DNA from: Zoogloea sp016790385
GTDB taxonomy: Bacteria; Pseudomonadota; Gammaproteobacteria; Burkholderiales; Rhodocyclaceae
DNA length: 64,000 nt
Direction: 5' to 3' (one strand)
Assembly (NCBI RefSeq): GCF_041916735.1
Contig: NZ_JAYRYY010000006.1
The notes beneath the pieces are model-generated. The model had not been told where the DNA came from and did no database searches. It saw nothing but the letters and a program-made list of their open reading frames with translations. This document shows positions 33,998 through 43,058 of this stretch, in pieces (the stretch's first letter is position 1; each line of letters opens with the position of its first letter). A program made the translations under genes and the position numbers.

Positions 33998-35455
33998 CTA
34001 CTGTAGTTCAGCCGAGGTGGTGGCTTCCCGGTACAGCGCAATGTACTCCTTGGCGGGTTGCTTCCAGGAAAAATCCTCGCGCATGGCATTTCGCTGGATC
34101 TGAGCCCAGCGGGACGAGTCGCGCCAGATATGGCTTACGCGCTCAAGGCTGCTCCACAGGGCATGGGGGCTGTCTCCGTCAATCCAGAATCCGTTGCCGT
34201 GGTCGTCAGCGAGCGGTGAGTCGCAGTCCACAACCGTATCGGCGAGACCGCCTGTGGCACGGACCACGGGCGGCGTCCCGTAGCGCAGGCTGTACATCTG
34301 ATTAAGGCCGCAGGGCTCGAAACGGGAGGGCATCAGAAAGCTGTCGGCGCCCGCCTCGATACGGTGAGCGAGGGTTTCGTCGAAGCCGATCCTGACTGCG
34401 ACATGGGTGGGGTGGCGCTGGGCGAGGGCGAGGAAGCCGGCTTCCATGTCCTTGTCGCCACTGCCGAGTACGACCAGTTGAGCTGGCAGGGCAGGCAGAC
34501 CATCGGCGACGGCAAGCAGCAGGTCGAGGCCCTTTTGGTGGGTCAGGCGGCTGATGACGCCGAAGAGGGGGCGGTCGCCGACCACTGGCAGCCCCATCCG
34601 GTCCTGTAGAGCCAACTTGTTGAGCGCTTTATCTGCCAGCGTTTCAATCGAATAGGGTTGGTGCAGGGCGGCATCCGTCGCGGGGTTCCACGAGGTGGTG
34701 TCGATACCGTTGAGGATGCCGCGCAGGGCGGCGGCACGGTAGCGGAGCAAGGGGGCCAGGCCATAGCCGAAATGCTCGGTCTGAATCTCGCTGGCATAGG
34801 TCGGGCTGACGGTGGAAAGCCGGGTCGCAAACTGCAGGCCGGCTTTGAGGAAGGACAACTGGTTGTAATACTCCACCCCGTCGAAGCGCCACGCCTGCTC
34901 GGGCAAGCCCAGTGCGGCAAGCATGTCATGGCCGAAGCAGCCCTGGAAGGCGATGTTGTGCACCGTGATGACACTTGGCGCGCCACCTTCATAATGCAGG
35001 TAGGCCGGAGCGAGAGCGCTCTGCCAATCGTTCACATGCACCACGTCCGGCTGCCAGCCCAGGGGCGAGCCGCGCTGGCCAAGGCGCGCGGCGACCCGGG
35101 AGAGCAGGCCGAAACGCAGGGCGTTGTCCGGATGATCCGCGCCGCTGGCGTCCAGGTACGGGTTGCCAGGGCGCTCGAAGAGCGCGGGGCAGTCGAGCAG
35201 GAGAAGGGGCAGTCCGTCGCTCCGGGCGGCCAGCAATCGCGCCGAGGGGAGGGCAGGCGCCAGAGAGGGGAGTTCGGCAACCGTACAGGCATCGGGAAAT
35301 GCGGCCCGGAGTGCGGGGTAGCAGGGGATGAGCACACGGATGTCCACGCCTGCCTGATGCAGGCTGGCGGGCAGCGCGGCGGCCACATCGCCGAGTCCGC
35401 CGGTTTTGACCCAGGGTGCCATCTCCGAGGTGACGAACAGCACCGAGGGCAGCAT
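33998..35455 (-). CDS. glgA: glycogen synthase (ADP-glucose)
   Basis: Extends alpha-1,4-glucan from ADP-glucose. 485 residues, GT5/GT-B fold: LFVTSEMAPWVKTGGLGDVAAALP with the ADP-glucose-binding Lys17, HVNDWQSALAPAYL, and the C-terminal SRFEPCGLNQMYSLRYGTPPVV by pattern. The ATG at 35455 forms a TGATG overlap with the glgP stop; an ATG at 35464 would add three residues. Last of five tightly packed glycogen genes. Confidence 0.95.
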   Translation of the reverse strand: MLPSVLFVTSEMAPWVKTGGLGDVAAALPASLHQAGVDIRVLIPCYPALRAAFPDACTVAELPSLAPALPSARLLAARSDGLPLLLLDCPALFERPGNPYLDASGADHPDNALRFGLLSRVAARLGQRGSPLGWQPDVVHVNDWQSALAPAYLHYEGGAPSVITVHNIAFQGCFGHDMLAALGLPEQAWRFDGVEYYNQLSFLKAGLQFATRLSTVSPTYASEIQTEHFGYGLAPLLRYRAAALRGILNGIDTTSWNPATDAALHQPYSIETLADKALNKLALQDRMGLPVVGDRPLFGVISRLTHQKGLDLLLAVADGLPALPAQLVVLGSGDKDMEAGFLALAQRHPTHVAVRIGFDETLAHRIEAGADSFLMPSRFEPCGLNQMYSLRYGTPPVVRATGGLADTVVDCDSPLADDHGNGFWIDGDSPHALWSSLERVSHIWRDSSRWAQIQRNAMREDFSWKQPAKEYIALYREATTSAELQ

Positions 35456-38016
35456 CACAGCCATACCATCAACCCCAGTTCGAACTTGTGAGTCAGCAGG
35501 GGATGCTCCGGAAAGACCCGGATGCGGTATTCCAGCTTGCCGCATTGCTCGGGGGTGAGGTCGAGTACGAACAGATGTTCGCCGTGGTCGATGGCGCCGG
35601 CGTGGCTGAGGCTGTAATGCCTGGCCCGGCCATGATCGGTGTCCGGCCGCCCGAAGAGCGCTTCAACGGTGATGTCGTCGGGTTGCAGGCCGCCCAGCTG
35701 GACCGCCACCTGAATGCGTACTGCCTCGCCGAAGGACACGCGGCCGATGGGGGTTTCGAGGCAGCGCAGACGCACCCCGGGCCACGCATTGCGGATGCGG
35801 GTCTTCCAGTCGGCCAGGGCGCGGGCGGGGGCAAAGTCATCCGCGCTGAAGCGGCGGCCCTGGCGCGCAGCGGGCGCGTAGAACTTCTGCACGTATTCTC
35901 CAACCATCCTGATCACGTTGTAGCGCGGGGCGATGGTGGCGATGGAGCGCTTCGACATGGCCACCCACTCGGGTGAGTAACCCATCGGGCCACTGCGGTA
36001 GAAGGTGGGGATGACTTTGTCCTGAAGCAGTTCGTACAGGGTGCGGGCCTCCTCGGCATCCCGCCGGGCTTCGTCGAGATGACCCGACGCCGGCTTGATG
36101 GCCCAGCCATTGGGCACGTCGCCGCGGTCGTCATAGCCCTCGCCCCACCAGCCATCGAGCACCGACAGGTTGATGGCGCCGTTCATGGCGGCCTTCATGC
36201 CCGAGGTGCCGGAGGCTTCAAGGGGATAGATCGGGTTGTTGAGCCATACATCGACCCCCGCCACCAGGCGGCGCGAAAGATGCAGGTCGTAACCCTCCAG
36301 CAGCAGGATGCGTCCTTCGAATTCCGGGCGGGAGGCCATCTCGGCGATGCGGCGCACGATCTCCTGGCCGGGATGGTCTGCCGGGTGGGCTTTGCCGGCA
36401 AAGAGGAAAAGCACCGGCCGGTCTGCATCGCAGATGATGCTGCGCAGGATGTCCGGATCATGGAACAGGAGTGCGGCCCGTTTGTAGGTGGCAAAGCGTC
36501 GTGCAAAGCCAATGGTGAGCACGTTGGGGCGGCTCGGATCGGCCAGCTTGAGCAGCCGATCCAGGTGCGCCGGTGAGCCCTGGTTACGCAGGTGCTGCTC
36601 GCGCACACGGTCCCGCACCAGGTAGAGCAGGTGCGACTTGAGCAACTGCCGCACGCTCCAGTAGGTCTGATCGGGGATGCGGCTGATGCCTTCCCAGCTG
36701 GCCGGGTCGGTCTGACGCTGCTGCCAACCCACGCCCAGGTATCGGTCGAAGGTCTCATGCCATTCCGTGGCCAGGAAGGTGGGAAGGTGGACGCCGTTGG
36801 TGACGTAGTCCATGGGGTTTTCGGCCGGGCTCAACTGGGGCCAGAAGTGGCCGCAGATGCGCGCGGACACGTCGCCGTGGATGCGCGAAACGCCGTTCTG
36901 GTGGCGTGAGCCGCGAATCGCCAGGGCCGTCATGTTGAAGTCTGTCTTGCCCGGTTCCGCGCCCAATGCCAGCAGGCGCTCGCAGGTGATGCCGGTGTCC
37001 CGCTCCCAGTGCGAGAAATAGCGGCGGATGACATCCTCGGCAAAATGATCGTGGCCGGCCGGAACCGCGGTGTGGGTGGTGAACACCACGTTGGCGGCGG
37101 TGGCTTCAAGCGCGGCGGCAAAGGGCTGCCCGGCGGCCACCAGGTTGCGGATGCGCTCCAGGATCAGGAAGGCCGCGTGCCCTTCATTGACGTGCCATAC
37201 GGTGGGCTTCAGGCCCAGCGCGGCGAGGGCCTGCACGCCTCCGACGCCCAGCAGGATCTCCTGCTCGATACGGGTGTTGCGGTCTCCGCCATAGAGCCGG
37301 TGCGTGATCTCGCGGTCTTGCACGGAGTTCTCGGGGAGCCAGGTGTCGAGGAGGATCAGGCGCACGTGGCCGATCTTTGCTTCCCAGACCTTGGCCTGGA
37401 CGGCACGACCGGGCAGATCCACCGCCACGAGAACTTCGTGGCCGTCCGCATCCTCGAGTGGCGCAACGGGGAGATCGTCGAAATCCGAGTCGGTGTAGGT
37501 GGCGTGCTGCTGACCATCCGCATCGAGCGTCTGATGGAAGTAACCCTGCCGATACAGCAGGCCGACGCCCACAAAGGGCAGGCCCATGTCGCTGGCGGCC
37601 TTGCAATGGTCACCCGCAAGGATGCCGAGGCCGCCGGAGTAGATGGGCAGGCTCTCGTGAAAGCCGAACTCCGCGCAGAAGTAGGCGATCAGGTCATCGT
37701 CGCGAAACGGGCGGCCATGGACATGGGCCATCGACGGAAGGTCGTGGTAAGTGTCGTAGGTGGACAGCACCCGGGCCATGCTGCCAAGGAAGACCGGATT
37801 CTCCGCCGCCATGTCGAGGTGTTTCTGGTCGGCGCGCTTGAGAAAGGCCTTGGGGTTGTGGTCGACGGCCTTCCAAAGGGATCGGGACAGGCTGGCGAAA
37901 AGCGAGCGGGTGGGGCGGTCCCAGCTGTACCAGAGATTGTTGGCCAGGGCTTCGAGGCGTTCGAGGCGCGGCGGAATCCGGGGATTGACTTCGAGTTTGT
38001 AAACGGTGCCGGTCAT
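35455..38016 (-). CDS. glgP: alpha-glucan phosphorylase (GT35, DUF3417-containing type)
   Basis: Releases glucose 1-phosphate from alpha-1,4-glucans. 853 residues. The N-terminal segment (EALANNLWYSWDRPTRSLF) is the DUF3417 domain of the short, thermophile/actinobacterial-type phosphorylases rather than the E. coli GlgP/MalP type. CAEFGFHESLPIYSGGLGILAGD by pattern marks the substrate region, and Lys608 in GTSGMKAAMNG is the expected pyridoxal-phosphate lysine. It overlaps glgA by one base and the GH57 gene upstream by four. Confidence 0.93.
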   Translation of the reverse strand: MTGTVYKLEVNPRIPPRLERLEALANNLWYSWDRPTRSLFASLSRSLWKAVDHNPKAFLKRADQKHLDMAAENPVFLGSMARVLSTYDTYHDLPSMAHVHGRPFRDDDLIAYFCAEFGFHESLPIYSGGLGILAGDHCKAASDMGLPFVGVGLLYRQGYFHQTLDADGQQHATYTDSDFDDLPVAPLEDADGHEVLVAVDLPGRAVQAKVWEAKIGHVRLILLDTWLPENSVQDREITHRLYGGDRNTRIEQEILLGVGGVQALAALGLKPTVWHVNEGHAAFLILERIRNLVAAGQPFAAALEATAANVVFTTHTAVPAGHDHFAEDVIRRYFSHWERDTGITCERLLALGAEPGKTDFNMTALAIRGSRHQNGVSRIHGDVSARICGHFWPQLSPAENPMDYVTNGVHLPTFLATEWHETFDRYLGVGWQQRQTDPASWEGISRIPDQTYWSVRQLLKSHLLYLVRDRVREQHLRNQGSPAHLDRLLKLADPSRPNVLTIGFARRFATYKRAALLFHDPDILRSIICDADRPVLFLFAGKAHPADHPGQEIVRRIAEMASRPEFEGRILLLEGYDLHLSRRLVAGVDVWLNNPIYPLEASGTSGMKAAMNGAINLSVLDGWWGEGYDDRGDVPNGWAIKPASGHLDEARRDAEEARTLYELLQDKVIPTFYRSGPMGYSPEWVAMSKRSIATIAPRYNVIRMVGEYVQKFYAPAARQGRRFSADDFAPARALADWKTRIRNAWPGVRLRCLETPIGRVSFGEAVRIQVAVQLGGLQPDDITVEALFGRPDTDHGRARHYSLSHAGAIDHGEHLFVLDLTPEQCGKLEYRIRVFPEHPLLTHKFELGLMVWL

Positions 38017-39992
38017 GGCTTGCTGGGCTCGATGGTGATCTGGAGTTGGAGGGTGCAGTCGTTATCGGGAATCGTCCACATGAGGTGGACTTCCGCTGCC
38101 TGCATGATTTTCTCAAAGCCCGCTTCCGACTGGGAAACGGTGTGGTGTGGGCCGCCACGGATATGGGCCGGGCGCGTGCAGGCGAGGCGCAGGAGACCAC
38201 CGAGCACGCCATCCTCAAGGGTCAGCCCGGTTGCCTCGGGCAGATCGAGGGCCTGGCCGAAGCCGCAGGGTATGTGGCCATCGTCGAGCACATAGCGCCC
38301 GAGGAAGCCGTCGCAGCTGGGCATGGCGAGATTGAGTGTGGTGGAGAACTGCCGCCCCGCCAGGCCTTCGAATCGCCACACGATATGGAGGGTGGCGGAA
38401 TCGACGCCGCAGGTCTTGTCGATGCCTGCGCGCCGGAAGTGCGCAGGGGCGTCACCGACGTGCCGATAGTCGGCGACGGGCTGCCCATCCAGCCGGTCAA
38501 GGGCGATCAGCCGGGGATGGAGATCAGGAAGCACGTCGGCCGCACCCACGGGGTGCTTGAAGCGCACCACGTCGTGGGCCGAGGCAATCCCGTCGCCCTC
38601 GTGCCGGCTGGGGGCCGTATCGATGCGATCGTGGTAATGCTCGTGGTAGCGGCGCAGGGTGTCGCCGAAATTGTGGGTCAGGCCATAGCTGGACAGCTCG
38701 TGGATGGCTCCAAATCCATCATCCCGCAGGACAATCTGCAGCTCGGGGGTGGTGAGGAAGAACTCGCGGCAGCCATCCAGATCCACGTCGGCGGAGGGGG
38801 CGTCCGCGCGCGGCGCGAGGCGATCGAGGCCGGCTTCGAGGGCCAGGATGTTGTTCCACACCGCGCGGCGCAGATGCGGGAGGTAAAGCCCGCCAAAGAG
38901 CCCGTGCCAATAGGCGTCATTGGCCTGGGCCCGGTAGAGGGCGTCGGTAAGGCCGGGCGGCGCGTCCGGTACCGTGGCGAGGCGTGCCGACAGGGCTTGC
39001 ATGCGCTTGTGCATCCAGTTGGCCTCGGGATAGCGCGACAGGAAATTACGCCAGATGCCGCCCCGGATGAAGGGGCGGTGCAGCTCGCCACGCCCCGCGG
39101 CCTTCTCCTGGGCGAGGAGGTGCGCATAGGTGGCTGCGGCGGGCATCGGCAGCGTCCATTCGTTCATCTCGCTGTAGGAGGCGGTGGGGAGATAGACGAT
39201 GCCGCGGGTGCCGTTCCGGGCATGAAAGTCGGCATAGGTGGCGGTGTCAATCCTCGGGCTGGCCAGGATGCCCTCGATGAGGGCTTTGAGCCAACCCCGG
39301 TTGTAGACCCAATCGTAGGTTTCCGGCCAGATGCCGAATTTCTCGATATCGTCGAAATAGATGGCGGCCCGCTGCCCACGGTCGGCGAGCTGCTCCAGGT
39401 AAGCCACCACTTCGTGGGCGGGGTGGAAAGGCAGGCGGTAGCGGAGGGCTTCGGAGATCGGAAAGAGATCGAGGCAGGTGCCGTCTTCTTCTGTGCTGAA
39501 GTGGCCGTCGAGTTCGGCGGCGCCGCGGCCGGTGCAAAAGAAGTGATAGTCGTCGACGGTCACATACCGGATGCCGGTTTCGGCCAGGGCAGGAACCACC
39601 GCGGACTCCCACACCCGTTCCGTGAGCCAGGCACCTTGCGGGCGCACACCGGTCCAGGTCGCGAGCTTGTCATTGAGGGTGGCAAGCTGGCCGACGCGGT
39701 CCCGGTGGGGAATGGCCGCAAGGACGGGCTCGGTGTCGCCGGAGCTGAACATCTCCACCTGACCGCGCCGCACCATGCCGGCGAGCATGTCCATGTCTTC
39801 CGGAAAGCGCTCGCGCAGCCAGTCCAGCAGCCAGCCGGAGAAATGCGCCGAAAATCGGAAGTCCGGGTACGCGTGGAGGGTTTCCAGGAAGGGCTTGTAG
39901 CAGCGCCGGTGGGCGTCCTCAATCACTTCGGGGAAGTTGCCCACTGGCTGGTGGGCATGCACACCCAGGAGCAGGGTTACTGCGCGGGTCAA
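38013..39992 (-). CDS. GH57 glucanotransferase/alpha-amylase (DUF1925/DUF1926 type)
   Basis: 659 residues. It resembles the Thermococcus 4-alpha-glucanotransferase group of GH57: N-terminal GVHAHQPVGNF, nucleophile Glu125 in WLTERVWES and acid/base Asp214 in YFDDIEKFGIWPETYDW; the C-terminal half is the beta-sandwich region found in that group. Likely remodels alpha-glucan chains produced or released by GlgA and GlgP, so it may replace MalQ. TTG start at 39992 with GGAGG 8 bases upstream. Overlaps glgP by 4 bases. Confidence 0.88.
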   Translation of the reverse strand: MTRAVTLLLGVHAHQPVGNFPEVIEDAHRRCYKPFLETLHAYPDFRFSAHFSGWLLDWLRERFPEDMDMLAGMVRRGQVEMFSSGDTEPVLAAIPHRDRVGQLATLNDKLATWTGVRPQGAWLTERVWESAVVPALAETGIRYVTVDDYHFFCTGRGAAELDGHFSTEEDGTCLDLFPISEALRYRLPFHPAHEVVAYLEQLADRGQRAAIYFDDIEKFGIWPETYDWVYNRGWLKALIEGILASPRIDTATYADFHARNGTRGIVYLPTASYSEMNEWTLPMPAAATYAHLLAQEKAAGRGELHRPFIRGGIWRNFLSRYPEANWMHKRMQALSARLATVPDAPPGLTDALYRAQANDAYWHGLFGGLYLPHLRRAVWNNILALEAGLDRLAPRADAPSADVDLDGCREFFLTTPELQIVLRDDGFGAIHELSSYGLTHNFGDTLRRYHEHYHDRIDTAPSRHEGDGIASAHDVVRFKHPVGAADVLPDLHPRLIALDRLDGQPVADYRHVGDAPAHFRRAGIDKTCGVDSATLHIVWRFEGLAGRQFSTTLNLAMPSCDGFLGRYVLDDGHIPCGFGQALDLPEATGLTLEDGVLGGLLRLACTRPAHIRGGPHHTVSQSEAGFEKIMQAAEVHLMWTIPDNDCTLQLQITIEPSKP

Positions 39993-40011
39993 AATGGGCC
40001 TCCGTCAGGTT

Positions 40012-41667
40012 TCAGCTTGCTCGCCGCATGGTGCCGCCACTTTCGGGGGCGCCGCCACCGCGGCTGAGGGGGTGATCAAGGCTGCTGGGCGCAGGGAGCC
40101 CGAGCAGCCGATAAAGGGCGCGGATGTTGTCTCGGAAGAGGGATTCGAAGGCATTCACCGACTCGGAGGCGTTGTAGTCGCCCAGCCACCAGAACCAGTC
40201 CGAACTCTCGCAAACCGCGAGTAGTGCCATGATCTGCTGGCGCTGGCTTGCCTCCACCGCCGCATTCTCGAGAACCCGGTCGGCGCAGTGTTTGACCTCG
40301 CAGAGCAGCTCCCAGGCGTGGTTCTTGTCGGGGCTGCCGATCCATGTGGAAAGGGTGCCGAAGACCCAGCTTCCGGCGGTGAGGCCGGGCAGGCGCCGGC
40401 GTCGCGGACGGTGCCGATCGGTGGCCTCGGTCAGGGTCACGGTGGTGATGGCAGGATGACGGGCAATGCTTTCGTAAAGATCGTTGAAGAAATACCAGCC
40501 GTTGTAGGGGTAGTACTCCCAGGCGTTCTCGCCATCGAGAAAGACCGGGATCAGGGCTTCCGGCGTCCGCGCATGAAGGGTGCTCAGTTCGGACATGAAA
40601 TGGGCCGCCGCGTCGCGGCCGTGCCAGCGGGCATACTCGAAGCCGATCAGGTCGGACAGGTGCTCATTGCGGAAAAAGAGGGTGATGTCGCCGGCAATGC
40701 CTTCGGGGGCTTGCCAGGGCACGCCGGTGTCTGCGCCGGGGCCCGCGGAGTGTTCGAGTACGCCACGGCTGCTCGCCGTCCAGCTGAATCCGGCGTCGGC
40801 GATCTGGCGCAGGAATGCCATCGACAAGGCGCCCTCCGCCGGCCACAAGCCCCTCGGGGCCTGGCCGAAACGCTGGCGATGGCTGTGCTGGGCCAGTAGC
40901 AGATGGGCTTCGACCCGCGAGCGCCCGCCGGGGTAGCCCGGCGCCGAGGGAAGCGGGCAATCGGGCTGGGCTTCGCGGGCCACGCCGAAATCGAGCATCA
41001 GCGGAGCCAGAGGATGATGGGCGGGTGTGCAGCTGAGTTCGATCTGACCCCGGTCAGCAAGGGCACGGTAGCGCGGGATGAGCCCTTCCAGCACGCTCCG
41101 CATCTCGCCGGCCAGTGCTTCACGGTCGCGCATATCGAAGCTGCCGCCTTTTGCCATCAGCGTCGCGAAGGGGCCGGTGCCCCGACGCAGGCTTTCGCCG
41201 CTCCAGGCGAGCACGTACCAGGTGGCGAGATCGGCGTAATACTGCGCGGACAGGTATTCCAGGCTGTCGGCGTCCTGATCGCGGACGAAGGCAAGCAGAT
41301 CGCGCAGGCGCCGGTAGGGGGCAAAGGGCTCCAGCATGGTGGGCGCATGGCAGCGGAAGGCCATGTCCAGCAGCCAGCGGCGGTCGGCCTGATCAAGCTG
41401 GTGGGTGTCCGGCCAGGTCAGGATGCGCAACAGGGGGTCGCGCCATTGGCGGGTGGCGAGTTGGTCGCAGTAGTCCTCGATCTGGGCGAGCAGGACCGGC
41501 ACGAAATTGACGGTGCAGCGGATCGTGGGGTGGCGCTCCAGATGGCTGGCCATGTCCGTGTAGTCCTTGAGCGCATGGAGCAGGGTCCAGGGCAAGGTGA
41601 AATGGCCGGTTTCCGGATGCCGGTAATCCGGCTGGTGCATGTGCCAAAGAAATGCGAGATCCGCCAC
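40012..41667 (-). CDS. GH57 glycoside hydrolase (amylopullulanase-like)
   Basis: 551 residues. The GH57 motifs are LWHMHQPDY (7-15), nucleophile Glu278 in GLWPAEGALS and acid/base Asp378 in VFLDGENAWEYYP. The size and motif set fit the branching/debranching or amylopullulanase-like GH57 branch, unlike the glucanotransferase beside it. As no GlgX-type debranching enzyme is present, a debranching role is plausible but is inference. GTG start at 41667; 10 bases after glgC and 19 bases before the next GH57 gene. Confidence 0.85.
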   Translation of the reverse strand: MADLAFLWHMHQPDYRHPETGHFTLPWTLLHALKDYTDMASHLERHPTIRCTVNFVPVLLAQIEDYCDQLATRQWRDPLLRILTWPDTHQLDQADRRWLLDMAFRCHAPTMLEPFAPYRRLRDLLAFVRDQDADSLEYLSAQYYADLATWYVLAWSGESLRRGTGPFATLMAKGGSFDMRDREALAGEMRSVLEGLIPRYRALADRGQIELSCTPAHHPLAPLMLDFGVAREAQPDCPLPSAPGYPGGRSRVEAHLLLAQHSHRQRFGQAPRGLWPAEGALSMAFLRQIADAGFSWTASSRGVLEHSAGPGADTGVPWQAPEGIAGDITLFFRNEHLSDLIGFEYARWHGRDAAAHFMSELSTLHARTPEALIPVFLDGENAWEYYPYNGWYFFNDLYESIARHPAITTVTLTEATDRHRPRRRRLPGLTAGSWVFGTLSTWIGSPDKNHAWELLCEVKHCADRVLENAAVEASQRQQIMALLAVCESSDWFWWLGDYNASESVNAFESLFRDNIRALYRLLGLPAPSSLDHPLSRGGGAPESGGTMRRAS

Positions 41668-41677
41668 GATCGCCGAA

Positions 41678-43003
41678 TCAGAACCGTACGGCAGCGGCGC
41701 CCTGACCGAGCATTTCGGCCGTGACCAGGGTGATGCCCCCCGGCGATACGGTGAAACGCCTGCGGTCCTCGGCCGGGTCCAGCCCGATGCACATGCCTTC
41801 GGGGATGCGCACGTTCTTGTCTACGACGCAGCGCCGGATCACCGCGTGCCGACCGATGTCGACGTTGGGCAGGATCACCGAGTCTTCCACGCGGGCCCAG
41901 CTGTGCACATTTACGCTGGAGAACAACAGCGAACGCGTGACCGTTGCGCCGGAAATGATGCTGCCGCCCGAAACCATGGAATCCACCGCCATGCCGCGCC
42001 GGTCGTCGTCGTCAAAGACGAACTTGGCGGGCGGGAGCTGCTCCTGATGGGTCCAGATCGGCCACTCCCTGTCGTAGAGGTTCAGGTCGGGGGTGACCTT
42101 GGTCATCTCCATGTTGGCTTCCCAGTAGGCGTCGATGGTGCCCACGTCCCGCCAGTAGGGTTGGCGGTGGTCGCTGCCCACGCAGGATTCGGCGAAGCGG
42201 TGGGCGAATACCCGGTAGCGCGGCACGATATGAGGGATGATGTCCTTGCCGAAATCCCGGCTCGATCCACGGGTCAGGGCATCGCGCTGAAGCTGCTCGT
42301 AGAGGAAGTCTGCGTTGAAGATATACACGCCCATCGAGGCCAGAGCCCGCTCCGGGTTGCCGGGCATGGGGGGAGGATCGGCGGGCTTTTCGACGAAGGC
42401 GACGACTCGCCCTTCCTCATCCACGTTCATCACGCCGAATTCCCGCGCTTCGGCGATGGGGACATCGATGCAGGCCACGCTCATGTCCGCCCGATGACGG
42501 GTGTGGAAGGCCAGCATGCGCCCGTAATCCATCTTGTAGATGTGATCGCCGGCGACGATCAGGATGTGGCGGGGGCTGTTGTGACGCAGAACGTTGAGGT
42601 TCTGGAACACCGCGTCGGCTGTGCCCTGATACCACTGGGTTTCGTCAATCTGCTGCTGGGCGGGTAGAAGCTGGATGAACTCGCCAAAGCGCCCGTCGAG
42701 GAAGCTCCAGCCTTGCTGGATGTGGCGGATCAGGCTGTGGGCCTTGTACTGGGTGGCGACGCCAATCCTGCGGATACCCGAATTGACGCAGTTGGACAGG
42801 GTGAAATCGATGATGCGGAATTTGCCTGCGAAGGGCACGGCAGGCTTGGAGCGGAAATCGGTGAGTTGCTTGAGACGGCTGCCCCGGCCGCCGGCCAGGA
42901 TGATGGCGAAGGTGTTGCGGGTGAGCTGGCTGATGAAGCGCAGGTCGGTCTGATCACGCATCTCGCAATACGGCAGATGCGGACAGGTGTTGCTCGGGGC
43001 CAC
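41678..43003 (-). CDS. glgC: glucose-1-phosphate adenylyltransferase
   Basis: Makes ADP-glucose from glucose 1-phosphate and ATP, the committed step of glycogen synthesis. 441 residues: AIILAGGRGSRLKQLTDFRSKPAVP by pattern (nucleotide and substrate loops), and a C-terminal left-handed beta-helix with the SVNVHSWARVEDSVILP-type repeats. GTG at 43003 is chosen for its strong GGGAGA ribosome-binding site; an ATG at 42961 would give 427 residues but has none. First gene of the five-gene minus-strand operon. Confidence 0.95.
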   Translation of the reverse strand: MAPSNTCPHLPYCEMRDQTDLRFISQLTRNTFAIILAGGRGSRLKQLTDFRSKPAVPFAGKFRIIDFTLSNCVNSGIRRIGVATQYKAHSLIRHIQQGWSFLDGRFGEFIQLLPAQQQIDETQWYQGTADAVFQNLNVLRHNSPRHILIVAGDHIYKMDYGRMLAFHTRHRADMSVACIDVPIAEAREFGVMNVDEEGRVVAFVEKPADPPPMPGNPERALASMGVYIFNADFLYEQLQRDALTRGSSRDFGKDIIPHIVPRYRVFAHRFAESCVGSDHRQPYWRDVGTIDAYWEANMEMTKVTPDLNLYDREWPIWTHQEQLPPAKFVFDDDDRRGMAVDSMVSGGSIISGATVTRSLLFSSVNVHSWARVEDSVILPNVDIGRHAVIRRCVVDKNVRIPEGMCIGLDPAEDRRRFTVSPGGITLVTAEMLGQGAAAVRF

Positions 43004-43058
43004 GATTGTTCTCCCTTGCGGCTGTTTTGCCGTATGGTACTGCGCGAAGGGGGCACAA
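43004..43058. promoter_or_regulatory. divergent control region between glgC and glgB
   Basis: These 55 bases must hold both ribosome-binding sites (GGGAGA for glgC, AAGGGGG for glgB), so promoters probably extend into the coding regions. A short inverted repeat (CGGC 43019-43022, GCCG 43029-43032) is the only symmetric element seen. Confidence 0.4.

Noticed and set aside
38046..40067. 673-codon open frame opposite the GH57 glucanotransferase gene
   Set aside because: Shadow; the minus-strand frame has intact GH57 catalytic motifs.
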